Shown: positions 34,666-46,045, numbered from the stretch's first letter. The stretch: DNA of 64,000 nt from Mytilus trossulus (GCF_036588685.1 NC_086378.1:35999578-36063577); one strand, 5' to 3'. The notes: generated by a model not told the origin, from the sequence alone. Numbers and translations: made by a program.

Positions 34666-36053
34666 AAACTTTACTAAAATTTGTCCGTTTATAAATTTAT
34701 GATTATTAAGAAACTAAGGTTTCAACTCCCTCAGGCAAAGTTTGCTTTAGATGAATTTGGCTATTTATTTTAGGTATTTTTGACATACAGCTCTTCAACG
34801 GTTTCGGTACTTCTACATCTTCGGATTTCAAATGTTTGGCATTGAGCGTTCCTGATGAAGGTAAATCCAGAAAAGCGCTTCGGACGCAAGAAATTAATAA
34901 CGTGTTGTTTTCAATATTCTGATAGTATAATAGAGATTGGACCTATTGAAACACCAATCATGCATCTTACGTGAAATTATAGAATATGGAAAATTTGGGT
35001 ACAGCATTAGAGAAGCTGTAGGATTTTAAATAGGGTATTTGTCGAAAAATTAAACTGAAGGCACATCTTTATTTGTATCAATGGTTTCTGAGCTTCAATT
35101 TTCGCCATGTGAAGCAGTTAAAAAGCTTTTTAAAATATGGTGAGTGAAAAGAGAGCTAGGGAATAGCACTGATAATATAAATGCTAAAAGAAAAAGATGT
35201 TGTATAGTTTTCAAAGCCATAATTCAGCCCATACCACTTAGGAATGTAAAACAATTCAAAGGAGTAAACTAACTGCCTAATTTATCCACAAAATAGTGAA
35301 CGGGAAATTTAGTAACACAGTAACAAACTACAACCACTGAATCCAGGCTCCCTCCTGACTTGGAAATAGTCACATACAGAGTGTGCCTGAGTCAACTTAA
35401 TCATGCTAGTTGGTGTCTCATCCTCCCCTAATCAGGGACAGTGGTGTAATAGTACAACATAAAGATTATTATGTGGTCATTGAATAAAAAATATCTATAG
35501 GGTGTACCAATGCTTTTTTATAACAAAATCCATACTATAAGTTATTGTACAAGTAATGAGTGAATTATAATTTGTACAAAATGCTACATGTTCACAGACA
35601 ACGGAATTTATTACAAAGGATAATAACAATATATACTGGAATGGTCCTTGGTCCAATTGATTTTAATATGTTTATGTGATGTATGTTACTGATATTCTTT
35701 TGCACATACAGGGTCACCCAATACTACCAGTAGAAAGACATCAATGAAATACATTGTTAGAAGATGTGGTAAGCTTGCCAATGAGACTATTATCCATTCA
35801 AATCACAATTTTCAATTATCTTCAATTTCTACGGAAGATTGGCTTTCAAATGATGCTAACATTCCAATTTTCAATAACAGGTAACAGCAAATAGGTTCTC
35901 ACAATAACAGATAACAAAATAGATAAAAGTCCTATTACAGCTAACAAAGAATAAGATAATAACAGCTAACAGTAAATATATTTTCAGAATAACAGATAAC
36001 AAAGAATTAAAATGCCTCATAACAGCATAACAGTTAAACCCCTTGCCCCCCCT

Positions 36054-36290
36054 CATTGGTGCGTGTATATTGGGATATCTATGTTTTAAGTGTATCAGAA
36101 TTGTTGAATCTGCGTTATTATGCAATTAATTGCAAGTCAATACACATTTCAATTTGTATCGGAAAAACGGATATTTACAGAGATGGAACTGGTTTATTAT
36201 TGTGAAAAACGCACAAATTTGCGTCCAGTCCTAATTTGGAATTATATATGCATAGAGTAGCATTTAATCTGATTAAAATTTGTATTCGTA
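36054..36290 (+). pseudogene. DIRS-like tyrosine recombinase, middle fragment
   Basis: Reads LSVSELLNLRYY then ICIGKTDIYRDGTGLLL, a stop, then KTHKFASSPNLELYMHR. This matches the order of the R-x-x-EL box, the KTD.YR.G box and a CPV.NLE-like segment in DIRS recombinases. The first catalytic Arg position appears changed and there is one in-frame stop. Confidence 0.6.
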
Positions 36291-36292
36291 AT

Positions 36293-36451
36293 AGTAAAAG
36301 TTCAATGATAAGTTAATATTGATATTAAAAGACCTCCGAAAAAAAAGGGATGTTCAGATCCCCGAGCCCGAAGGGCGAGGGGATTTGAACAGCCCTTTTT
36401 TGTGAGGAGGTCTTTTAATGTCATTATTAACTTAATCATTGAACTTTTACT
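36293..36451. repeat. 159-bp near-perfect hairpin (foldback MITE or structured insert)
   Basis: AGTAAAAGTTCAATGAT.AGT at the left pairs with its complement at the right, and the inner arms TTAAAAGACCTCC / GGAGGTCTTTTAA and CCCCGAGCCC/GGGCGAGGGG pair as well. No TSD was identified. It abuts the end of the recombinase middle fragment. Confidence 0.8.
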
Positions 36452-37559
36452 GACTTACAAACCGTCAAAAATATAAGAAAAGTACATAAAAAGCACTTGC
36501 AGAAACCTAATTCCCCTGAACTAGACGAGTCTAAATATGTTCAACTTAAATGATAGTTAAACAGTACTCAGACTGATATATACAATTAACAGTTACCAAA
36601 TTGAAATGAAAACGGACCGATTTAATGGCATTACATCATATAATTATTATTGATGATAAAAAAATAGCATCTAATAACACTAAATGATAGTTTTACAAAA
36701 CTAGGGGGTGAATTTATATTTTTTATCCAACTTTTCAAAATAACGATTTCTTATTTAATAAATCAGGCAATCAAAACCCCATACAGACCTCATTTATAAC
36801 TGACCAATGAATATTATGCCCAACAACTTCATGCTATATATACTTGATGTTTTTGATCTGTCAGTAATCATGAAATAGATTCGTAAAGATCAGACCTTAG
36901 AAAACAGTAAGTAAACTCTTCCAACAATTAGTTTTTTAAACAGCTTGTTTCAGAACTTCTAATCGAACAGACCTAGATGCATAAGGTCCTTCACAATATT
37001 CATCCGGTAAATGTTCCTTTTGTATCTGATCCTACATTACGTTACATGCGAATGCAAAATCAGTTTTGTCTATTCAGTCCAATTAATAAAAAGATCTTGC
37101 TTTATTTGTGTTTTTAAAATAAAAAACTATGCATGCAAACTTCAATGAATAAAACCGTATTAAACTAGGTTTCACTGGCCCGATCAAAACTTGTGAGGCG
37201 AGATATATTCGCAAGGTCAATGCATTATATGAAAACAAACTCTTTAATTTAGTCGTCCGTTATTCCCTTTTCATGTCTAAATAAAGCAAAAACACCTGAA
37301 AATACTTTTATCTTTCTTAGTTTTATCCTTGCCTGGCAAAAAAAATCATATGTTATAAATCGTATTAAAACAGTAGATAAGAACCATAGTAAAAAAATAT
37401 TTAAAACTTTTTTAATAAGCATTCAGTTATGTGATAAACTGAAGAGACCCCCCCCCCCCCCAAAAAAAAAAAAACAACGACAAAACCAAAAAAAAAACAA
37501 AAAAAAAACAACATTTGAATGGGAATCTTGTCTTTGCGTGCTAAGTACTAGTACAGAGA
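36452..37559. other. Stretch without a recognised gene
   Basis: AT-rich. It contains a run of 14-15 C followed by A-rich sequence at about 37447-37510. Nothing else named. Confidence 0.5.
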
Positions 37560-37880
37560 AATCAATTAAATTGATTGATTGTTGTTTGCTTAACGTCCAG
37601 TAGCAAATATTTCATGCATGTTTATGACTATAACACATAAATTTTAAATACTATAGGTAGGTCGTACAATAGGAGGTCGACAGTGAGGTTGGACGTGAAA
37701 CTTTAAAATACCACTGGAAAATGAGGGTAATATTGAATAAGGACAGAAATTTAGACTTGAAACAGCTGGCAATATTCGGACCACACGAATAAAAGGTGCA
37801 AGAGTTTTTAATTTGCCGAGAGCGTTGATCCATAAAATCCACCCTGAAGTCGATCATCCATGTTTACGTGTAGTTTAAAA
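37560..37880. repeat. Mollusc-type repeat with CTTAACGTCCAGTAGCAAAT
   Basis: GCTTAACGTCCAGTAGCAAA..TTTCATGCATGTT is followed by TAGGTAGGTCGTAC-like sequence. A second diverged copy begins near 39575 (TTGTCCAGTGGCAAATATGT). I associate this repeat with bivalves. Confidence 0.5.
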
Positions 37881-37999
37881 TATCATTTCACGCATCCAAT
37901 TTAGATTAGATACTTTTAGCTAGCTTTAGTAACTGTGAGAATTTTGTGAAACTGTATTGTGTATTGTACTTAAGTTTTTGGTATGATATTCTGTACTTC

Positions 38000-38246
38000 C
38001 GATCCCTACCGCTCTCTTGGTTGGTCTCGTGTGGGGGCGTTCGGATCGAGAGCGGGAGGTCATTTGTTCGAATCCCGAAAGGCTCAAACAATGACGTTAA
38101 TTAAATTGGTATTCTATTTCAACGCTAAACACATGGATTCATTGACTAAGAGCATAGACTGGCCGGCTCAGAGTCGGAAATGTGTCCGGTTCGGGTGACT
38201 TTTCTTCCTGCGAACTAATATCTTGTGAACTTACACAATAAAAAAA
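38000..38246 (+). mobile_element. tRNA-derived SINE with A-rich tail
   Basis: GGTCTCGTGTGGGGGCG then a B-box-like TTTGTTCGAATCCCG (about 38062-38076), body with GACTGGCCGGCTCAGAGTCG and CTTCCTGCGAACTAAT, ending in a short A run at about 38237-38246. The body is unlike the SINE at 7990. Confidence 0.6.
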
Positions 38247-40004
38247 ACCGACTCAGCTTAACGGGGTTAATACTCTTATTATATTTACATGTAATCGTCC
38301 TGAATATTAATTTTATTTGCCGCTGGTCGTCATCCATTATCATTATATATTTTACCGTTTTATTATACAGTGAAGGGTTTTTCTTTTACTGGTTTACATT
38401 CCATTTTCTTAAATTTTCACGAATCAAAATTAAAATATGGCAATTTTGGTGAAATTTTTCAACCAAACACTTGTGATTGTTGGGATATATTTTACGATAA
38501 TATAATTAAATCAAATGTGCCTTTTCGGATATATAATATTTGACGGTAAATATTATTGAATTAACTCCGTATAACTACTATTTAGTTATCGGTCGGTGTT
38601 GAGCTTATTATTCTGTATACCCATCTTTCTATAAAAAAAAAAAGACCGAATGTTGATTCTAAATATTTTGATTTATCTGTGTCTTTGGGTTGCTGTCGAA
38701 TTAATGTATACCTTTATCTCCTTTTATTCAAAACCAAATGATTCGCTTGGGTATAGAAATATTGACATCTCTGGACCTCTCCCGTCCCACAGTTTACCCT
38801 TGCTAAATGGGTGCGTTCGTTTGGCTTTTTGGTTATATAAATACACAGAGTCCGATCAAAATATGATAGGAATATATATATCCGATGCCTGGTGTAGTGA
38901 GAATTTCACGCTATCTTTACCTTAAAAAAACATTCGAGGGAAAGACGATCTACGCACGAGTTGAATGATTGAAATGTGTAAACAACAAGAATGGTCAGCT
39001 ACATCTTTTCAAATAAGTCGCATGGCTGATTTTAACAACATTTTTGGTGAATTTTGCTAGAACAATAGTAGATGAAAAAAAAATGTAACAAAACCGATCA
39101 GCAGGACAGAATAAAAAGATGAAACGCCCAAAATAAGTTGAATCTTTTTATAAATTGTTGTCAACCTTTTTTTGCCAGTTTGTTTGTTTGTTGCTTTTAT
39201 GACAATTATTATACCAGTCTGAGATATAAATAAACTTGAAACAGCAAATGTTGTCACCTAGACGAGACAGCCGTCATTGTACGCTTCAATATATGAGTTA
39301 TTGCCACTCATTGAAGATTGTTTTTCTGTTCTAGTCCCTCCCCTATTAGTTTTGCTGGAAATTATACAATGTAACCCCTGATGTGTACTACAACAACGGT
39401 TTTTTTTAATGTTAAAAAAAGATTAAATGCAAAGAGAAAAATGATGGAAGAAATGCTAAGATTTACGCATAAAAATTCAAATGTAAATAATAATGAAATA
39501 TATAAAAATTGGAAAACTGTTTGAGACTATAATCAACTGAGGACAAATGGTTATACATCACTACATGAAGCTGATTAATGTATTGCTCCTATTTGTCCAG
39601 TGGCAAATATGTCATGCATATTCACGACTAGATTCAAAGTGGATAAATCTGAAGGAAATGCTTACAAATTTAGAGTGGTACTTTTTACTATAAGGCAGAG
39701 CGTTCGCTAGAGGTAAAACGTATGCCGTAATAGAATAGATTTCAACCATAAAGATCGAACCCGTAAGTTAAGCTATTAGCCCTCCTTCCCTCTTTTTTCT
39801 CCACGATAGTCGAATGTCATAAACAAAACGTCATGAATTTACAATCAAAAACGGCCACTATAAGTAAATGAGATATGGACTTTTTTTATAAATAAATTCC
39901 TATTGCAGCCAACATCTCCCGGTTCGGGACATGCAGCTTATTATTTCCACAAATACCGCCTGATTATTGACCAAAAGCACTTTGAATCAAACAAATACCG
40001 TGTT
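38247..40004. other. Stretch without a recognised gene
   Basis: Holds the diverged GTCCAGTGGCAAAT repeat near 39575-39780. The 91-codon open frame at 38650-38925 has a hydrophobic start but no family signature or splice context; I do not call it a gene. Confidence 0.45.
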
Positions 40005-41559
40005 CACGGCCGACACTCGGCTAACCGAGAGATAGGTCGGTTAATCTATATTGAGTATGCGGCTATATCGGCGGTGGGTCTGTTAATCGGGTTGGCTAAA
40101 GTCTGTTAATCAGGTGTTATCGTGAAAATCAGTGCAAGGTCTGCATGTTTCATTGTGTAACTTTTTAATTATATTTATATCATAAAAACTAATCATGTCT
40201 GACAAAATGATTTGGAGTACTGAATCCAGTGGTGTAATTAATTTTTTTCTAGCTTCAATAAACGATCTATAAAATGAAAAGGCGAGTTACTCATCAGTAA
40301 ATTTATACACATTTTACACACACAAAATGTACACAAAAATGACAAGTTGGTTGAGTTTACTTGCATGCAATCTTTTGAACATCGAAAAAAGACTGGCATT
40401 ATGTTTGTTTACCATATTAACATTAATATGTGAAAAATCTATACGAAAAACTGTATTTTGGTGACATAAATCAATTTTTAATAAAAATATGGTCTGTTAA
40501 TGGGTCGGATGTATAAAACTCGGTCTGTTAATTAGTCTGTTAAGAGTTATGAATGACATTACAAGTATAATTTTAATTGTTATATGGGGTGTTATCTGAA
40601 TCAAGAGATAGGCCCAATAGTAGTGGCTAGAATAAATGGAAACAACACATGAACAATGAAACATAAGTTTAGACAATGGAATCTGAAAATTGATAAAAAT
40701 GATTTTAAAAAGTGTAAAATCAGAGTAATATTAATTTCATCAAAGAATGGTCGCATATATCATGTGGATTCTGTTTCATTGATATAAATGGCACCAATTT
40801 GTCATTTACATAGTTAACAAGTACATAAATCAGAGATAAACTTCTTAATGTTTTGATTTTTTTATCAAATGAACTGAAATATGTTTATTATGCAAACAAA
40901 TACAGACAAACCATTCAACATTAACCTTTCTTTACACAACCTTGAAGGTCAATCGATAGAAAAACAAGCACGTTTGCTGACTGCGAGTCGGCTAAATGAC
41001 TTACGATATCATTGGAATACATCATTACTCGAAAAATAAAATTAATATTATGCATTTATTGTGATTTACAGGAATATAAAATTTTCTTGTTCTTACCCAT
41101 TAAATCAGCACCCAACAATAATATAAAAAAAACTTACTAATGTCTATTTCTTCTTTAGAACCACGGTTTAGAACTTGGTATGAGAATGATGACTCGGTAC
41201 AAAGGAAAATACATACCGGAAATAAACTCCTCATAGATAACAGGAATGAAATTTGATATTTGCGCCTTATATTTACGCCAGACACGCGTTTCGGCTACGA
41301 AAAACTCATCAGTGACGGTAAAAAAAAGTTTAAAAGGCCAAAAACAAAAGTTGAAAAGCATTGAGGAAGTGCAACTAATACCGGCGTCACACGCGTGAAT
41401 TGGGCGTACTAGAAGCGTACCTAAGGCTAAACGTTTATCCGGCGTTCAAGAAACGTATGTTGGCGTATGTTGTATGTGTTTTATGCTGCATAAATATTTC
41501 CTCGGGTTGTAGCGTTCATCAAGCGTATTTACTTTCCTTTAGTGGCTAGAGGTATCGGG

Positions 41560-41705
41560 GGAGGGTTGATATCTCATAAATATGTTAATCCCCTCTGCAA
41601 TTTTGCGCCTGTCCCAAGTCAGGAGACTCTGGCCTTTGTTAGTCTTATATGATTTTTAATTTTATTTTCTTGTGTATAATTCGGAGTTTATTATGACGTC
41701 CATTA
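41560..41705 (+). repeat. CCAAGTCAGGAG-type repeat within CACGGCC copy 2
   Basis: Counterpart of 27580-27745, with TGTCCCAAGTCAGGAGACTC. Confidence 0.6.
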
Positions 41706-42077
41706 TCACTGTACTAGTATGCATATTTTTTAAAGGGCCAGCTGAAGGACTCCCACGGGTGTGGGAGTTTCTTTCTACATTGAAGACCCATTTGTGGCCT
41801 TTGTCTGTTGCCTGTTCTTTTGTCGGGTTGTTGTCGCTTTGACACATTCCCCATTTTCTTTCTCAATTTTACCTTTGTATTTCGACGTACTTCAAACTTA
41901 TGCAACGCGCTTTGAACGATTGCTTTAAACGTTCCTATTGCGTGCAACTAACGTATACCGACTTTGTAAGTTTTCTCTGTACGTTTAGTGCACGCTATAG
42001 TCTATCCGTCAATGTGTGCCGCCGGCATAAGGTAATCTATTCCTAAGGTAGAAAAGTATGGTGGCCGGTTAAAGCCA

Positions 42078-42376
42078 TTTCGCGTTTTCGCGTTTTCGCC
42101 CATCATATTATATAGGGCGAAAACGCGAAAACGCGAAATCGCGAAGTCGAAAACGCGAAAACGCGAAGTCGAAAACGCGAAAACGCGAAATATTTTTTCT
42201 TTCCGATTTCGCGTTTTCGACTTCGCGTTTTCGCGTTTTCGACTTCGCGTTTTCGCGTTTTCGACTTCGCGATTTCGCGTTTTCGCCTTTTCGCGTTTTC
42301 GCGATTTCGCGTTTTCGCCTTTTCGCGATTTCGCCTTTTCGCGTTTTCGCGATTTCGCGTTTTCGCCTTTTCGCCT
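42078..42376. repeat. Left satellite arm, 8-bp GCGAAAAC/GCGAAATC/GCGAAAAG units
   Basis: Mostly 8-bp units on alternating strands, with a polarity switch at CCCATCATATTATATAGGG and another at CGAAATATTTTTTCTTTCCG. Reading frames through it (Lys/Arg-rich) are by-products. Confidence 0.9.
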
Positions 42377-42545
42377 TAAATTATAGGTATATTGATCCAA
42401 TATCCACCCGTTTATAGTATGGATCACATTTCCGACCTTACATTGATTACGTGCTACGTGTACAATGTTTCGAGTTCTTTCGGAATTATATTCCAGGTAA
42501 CTCTCTTCAGAGGTCGTCCGTTTTATTTTTATTTTTTATTTTTAT
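42371..42545. repeat. Left inverted arm flanking the PLE fragment
   Basis: Unique sequence including GTGCTACGTGTACAATGTTT and TTCCAGGTAACTCTCTTCAG. It returns inverted at 43520-43697, continuous with the satellite on both sides. Confidence 0.9.
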
Positions 42546-42660
42546 TATTATTATTATTTTTATTTTTTATTTTTTATTTTTATTTTTATTTTTATTTTTA
42601 AATGTTTGTTTGTTTATTATTTTGTACATTTTATTTATTATTGTACCTTTTATTTATTAT
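42545..42660. repeat. TTTTTA/TTA low-complexity tract
   Basis: Simple T-rich array between the left arm and the RT fragment. Reading frames through it are meaningless. Confidence 0.8.
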
Positions 42661-42798
42661 TGTTCGTTTTATCAACGTATGGATAACTGGTTTTGGTTAT
42701 TGTTTAAGATACGTTTCAATATGCATTTTTCATTGTCAACGCACCTTCCTTTGGTTTTAGTATAACTGTCTAATTAATTTCTATTGGGAGACATTGAT

Positions 42799-43614
42799 TT
42801 ATTTCAAGTGTTTCTTAACGATTTCCCCAATGTTCCTGTTTCTTTTGAATGCTATTGTGGGTTTTTTATCAAAGAGATTTTTGAACTGTGGGTTGTCTTG
42901 AATTAAATGCCAATGTTTTCTTATAATGGTTTGTAAATTTTCCGCATTAGCGTGGTATTGTGTTATGAAAGATATATTATAGTTATCTGTGTTTTTGTTT
43001 ATTCTTGTTTCTTTGTTTGTTAATTTGTTTAATCTTTCTGTATGGGAAATATTTCTTAATATTTTATTTACAAAAGCGATTTTGTAACCTCTTTGTATTA
43101 ATTTTTCTGTAAATAAGTTTATTCTTTCATTAAAATTGTCAGGATCAGAGGTATTTCTAAGAATTCGTATTCCTTCACCTTTAATAAAGGATTTAAAACA
43201 ACTTTTAGCGTGGTTAGAATTTTGGTGTAGATATTGGAATTTTTCAGTTGGTTTTGTGAAACATCTAATATCTAAGATATTTTCTTTTTGAAATCTCTGT
43301 CCTTTATACGTTTCTAAGTCTAGAAATTTCAAACTTTGTCTGTCAATTTCATAAGTAAATTGCAGTAGGTTGTGGTTTGTGTTTGCTATTTCGAAAAGAA
43401 GTTTAACTTCTTCCGTAGTACCTTGAAATAAAATATATCCATCATCCTTCATACGTTTATGAAATAATATTTTGTTTTTGTGTGGAAAGATGTTTAGAAT
43501 TTTATTTATATGTTGGTATATAGCTATATAAAATAAAAATAAAACGGACGACCTCTGAAGAGAGTTACCTGGAATATAATTCCGAAAGAACTCGAAACAT
43601 TGTACACGTAGCAC
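42799..43614 (-). pseudogene. Penelope-like element reverse-transcriptase fragment
   Basis: The open frame of 271 codons on the minus strand starts inside the inverted arm; the RT-related part begins at about residue 37. Motifs: HKRMKDDGYILFQGTTEE (equivalent of the RYIDDGF catalytic box, with Tyr/Ile altered but both Asp kept), FTYEIDRQSLKFLDLETYKG, RCFTKPTEKFQYLHQNSNHA, LIQRGYK, RKHWHLIQDNPQFKNLF and ending NIGEIVKKHLK. This order is that of the Penelope-like RT palm end and thumb. Fingers, most of the palm and any GIY-YIG endonuclease are absent, so it is an incomplete capture. Confidence 0.8.
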
Positions 43615-43685
43615 GTAATCAATGTAAGGTCGGAAATGTGATCCATACTATAAACGGGTGGATATTGGATCAATATACCTATAAT

Positions 43686-44440
43686 TTAAGGCGAAAAGGC
43701 GAAAACGCGAAATCGCGAAAACGCGAAAAGGCGAAATCGCGAAATCGCGAAAAAGCGAAAAGGCGAAATCGCGAAATCGCGAAAACGCGAAAACGCGAAA
43801 TCGCGAAAAGGCGAAAACGCGAAATCGCGAAGTCGAAAACGCGAAAACGCGAAAACGCGAAGTCGAAAACGCGAAAACGCGAAGTCGAAAACGCGAAATC
43901 GGAAAGAAAAAATATTTCGCGTTTTCGCGTTTTCGACTTCGCGTTTTCGCGTTTTCGCGTTTTCGACTTCGCGTTTTCGCGTTTTCGCCTTTTCGCGATT
44001 TCGCGTTTTCGCGTTTTCGCCCTATATAATATGATGGGCGAAAACGCGAAAACGCGAAAAGGCGAAAACGCGAAATCGCGAAAACGCGAATTTTCGCGTT
44101 TTCGCCCTATATAATATGATGGGCGAAAACGCGAAAACGCGAAAAGGCGAAATCGCGAAATCGCGAAAACGCGAAAAGGCGAAATCGCGAAAAGGCGAAA
44201 ACGCGAAAACGCGAAAAGGCGAAAACGCGAAATCGCGAAGTCGAAAACGCGAAAACGCGAAGTCGAAAACGCGAAAACGCGAAAACGCGAAGTCGAAAAC
44301 GCGAAATCGGAAAGAAAAAATATTTCGCGTTTTCGACTTCGCGTTTTCGCGTTTTCGACTTCGCGATTTCGCGTTTTCGCGTTTTCGCCCTATATAATAT
44401 GATGGGCGAAAACGCGAAAACGCGAAAACGCGAAATGGCC
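43686..44440. repeat. Right satellite arm, three hairpin modules
   Basis: The same octamers as the left arm but longer: forward block, switch at CGGAAAGAAAAAATATTTCG, reverse block, switch at CCCTATATAATATGATGGG, and the set repeated. The switches are the same two sequences as in the left arm. Confidence 0.9.
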
Positions 44441-45589
44441 TTAACCGGCCACCATAGAAAAGCCTAAGTATTCAAAAAAAATGGAATTTAACCAGCTGAA
44501 TTGCAACACATGACAGATTCATAGATGTTACAGACTTTGAACAGACAAAAAAATAAGGCTGATTGATAACTTGGCGTAAATAATAAATTCATGCGAATTC
44601 GAGCGGCCAATCAGTCCATATAACGCTAATTTGAAGTGACACACCCTTTTAATGAAATGCAGATTTATTTTTTTTTAAATAAAAGTGCTCTTTCTATAAG
44701 GATACTGTTGCACCGTATTGTAATTTTTTCGTCATAAGTACATATCATTGTTTTCAATGTGAAAATATAAACTCAAGGTGGTAAGACTACTAGTATTGTC
44801 GTGGCTAAATAACTCTTAACTGACACGATTCAAATTGTCCAACCCATTAACAGACTGTATTCCCCTAATATTCATTAAAATGTGGTATAACTCAATTTAT
44901 ATAACAATTATGAAATATTTATCAATGACAATTGATCTTTTAGAACCAAAGTACTACTTTGTGTCCTTTAAATCATATCTAAAAATATTTTTTGGCCTTT
45001 TATCTAAAATATTGGTATGCGTACAAGCATAAAAACCACATACTTGCACGACGCCTTTTCGTTTTACTTAAAATTGCGCAGGCTATGCATTTGTTTTAAT
45101 GGTGGAAAATGTTCAATGATAGATATCATTTTGTCAGACACTTTTCTTTTTTTGATGTGATTCTCATAATATGCCAAAAAATCTGTATATTTAACAGAGT
45201 TTAACATTAAATTGTGAGTTTTACTCTTAACAGACTTTAGCCAACCCGATTAACAGACCCACTGCCGATATAGCCGCATACTCAATATAGATTAACCGAC
45301 CTATCTCTCGGTTAGCCGAGTGTCGGCCGTGGTGTTCGTTTCACCCTTTATTACCCTACCGCAGAAATACTACCTCAGGTGTTGGTTCACCATATTTAAA
45401 TTCTTTAATTGTAAATTAAGGTATTTTGCTGGGTGTTTTTTTCCCGATCCTATTTCGGACCCCCTGATTTTAAGAGGGCGTATCTAATAAGTCATGCCCG
45501 ATTAACTTTAAGTAAATTGGACCTCAACTTAAAGACCTACACCGGGTAAATAAGTTCGAGGTACAATAAGTAGACAATAGAAATCCTTT

Positions 45590-45965
45590 GTGATATGAGA
45601 TCGTCCCAGGTTTCTTAGATAATTATTTTACGTTGAATAACAATGAAAAATGCACGAGCAGGTTTGTAAATTCAGGAATTGTCACAAGTGAAAGAACTTT
45701 TTGTTTTTCGTTCAACAAATTAGCCTTTAAACTATACAAGGATGAGGGAATTTACTTTGATGCAATTTTCTCCATTTGTTACCGATATAAAAGCATACGG
45801 TTTATATAGTTTACGATCTTGTGGTGCTATTACCGCTGCAAGGTTTGGTTTTTCAGATAGACTTTTTAAACGTCATTGACGTTGGAAGTCGGACACTTCA
45901 AAGGATGGCTATGTGAAAGAAGATTTATCAGAACGTTGGATTGTTTCTCAGAATTTGGGAAATGA
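45590..45965 (+). pseudogene. DIRS-like tyrosine recombinase, C-terminal fragment
   Basis: Across frames: DNYFTLNNNEKCTSRFVNSG, then IKAYGLYSLRSCGAITAARF, GFSDRLFKRH, a TGA stop, RWKSDTSKDGYVKEDLSER. This is the H-x-x-R to Y segment of a DIRS recombinase (consensus HSLRSGGATAAA .. DGY). His is replaced by Tyr, while the nucleophile Tyr is present. It would directly follow the middle fragment that ends at 36290. Confidence 0.75.
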
Positions 45966-46045
45966 ATATCTTTTTTGTTTTATTTACATTTGGACTATAT
46001 AATTTTGCATACATAGTACTTAATAGCTTCCCGTTCTTTGGGTTC

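Larger units (their letters stand above)
33872..36053. mobile_element. 2182-bp element with AGGGGGGGCAAGGGG ends and CATTGGT TSD
   Basis: The left end reads AAGGGGGGGCAAGGGG and the right end is its complement. CATTGGT (7 bp) is on both sides (33865-33871, 36054-36060). Repeated AACAGATAACA-like motifs lie near both ends (33895-33970, 35870-36040). It splits the recombinase pseudogene. The interior contains other dispersed repeats but no transposase. Confidence 0.83.
42057..44456. mobile_element. 2.4-kb foldback element, TATGGTGGCCGG ends, 6-bp TSD GAAAAG
   Basis: The ends TATGGTGGCCGGTTAA and TTAACCGGCCACCATA are perfect complements. GAAAAG flanks both sides (42051-42056, 44457-44462). Copy 1 of the host transposon has a single GAAAAG at 28511-28516, the empty site. 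An 8-bp TSD TAGAAAAG is also arithmetically possible. The arms are GCGAAAAC-type satellite; the centre is a Penelope-like RT fragment between inverted unique arms. Confidence 0.92.
40005..45331. mobile_element. CACGGCC TIR DNA transposon, copy 2 (5-bp TSD GTGTT)
   Basis: Same TIRs and body as 24304-29388, flanked by a different perfect 5-bp duplication GTGTT (40000-40004, 45332-45336), so this is an independent insertion. It carries a 2.4-kb foldback element and lacks the 1660-bp insert of copy 1. Net length is about 2.9 kb. The TTAACAGAC-type motif recurs near 40077, 40103, 40491, 40522 and, inverted, 44845, 45230 and 45248. Confidence 0.9.

Noticed and set aside
37447-37510. C-run followed by A-run as a retroposon tail
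   Set aside because: No adjacent element body ending there could be defined; treated as simple sequence.
38650-38925. 91-codon frame with signal-peptide-like start
   Set aside because: No recognisable domain, no splice or promoter context, and lies in repeat-rich DNA.
42392-42765. Phe/Tyr/Leu-rich frames
   Set aside because: Translation of a TTTTTA low-complexity tract.
43638-44397. Lys/Arg-rich frames of 158 and 93 codons
   Set aside because: They read through the GCGAAAAC satellite, which has few stops in one direction; low-complexity by-product.
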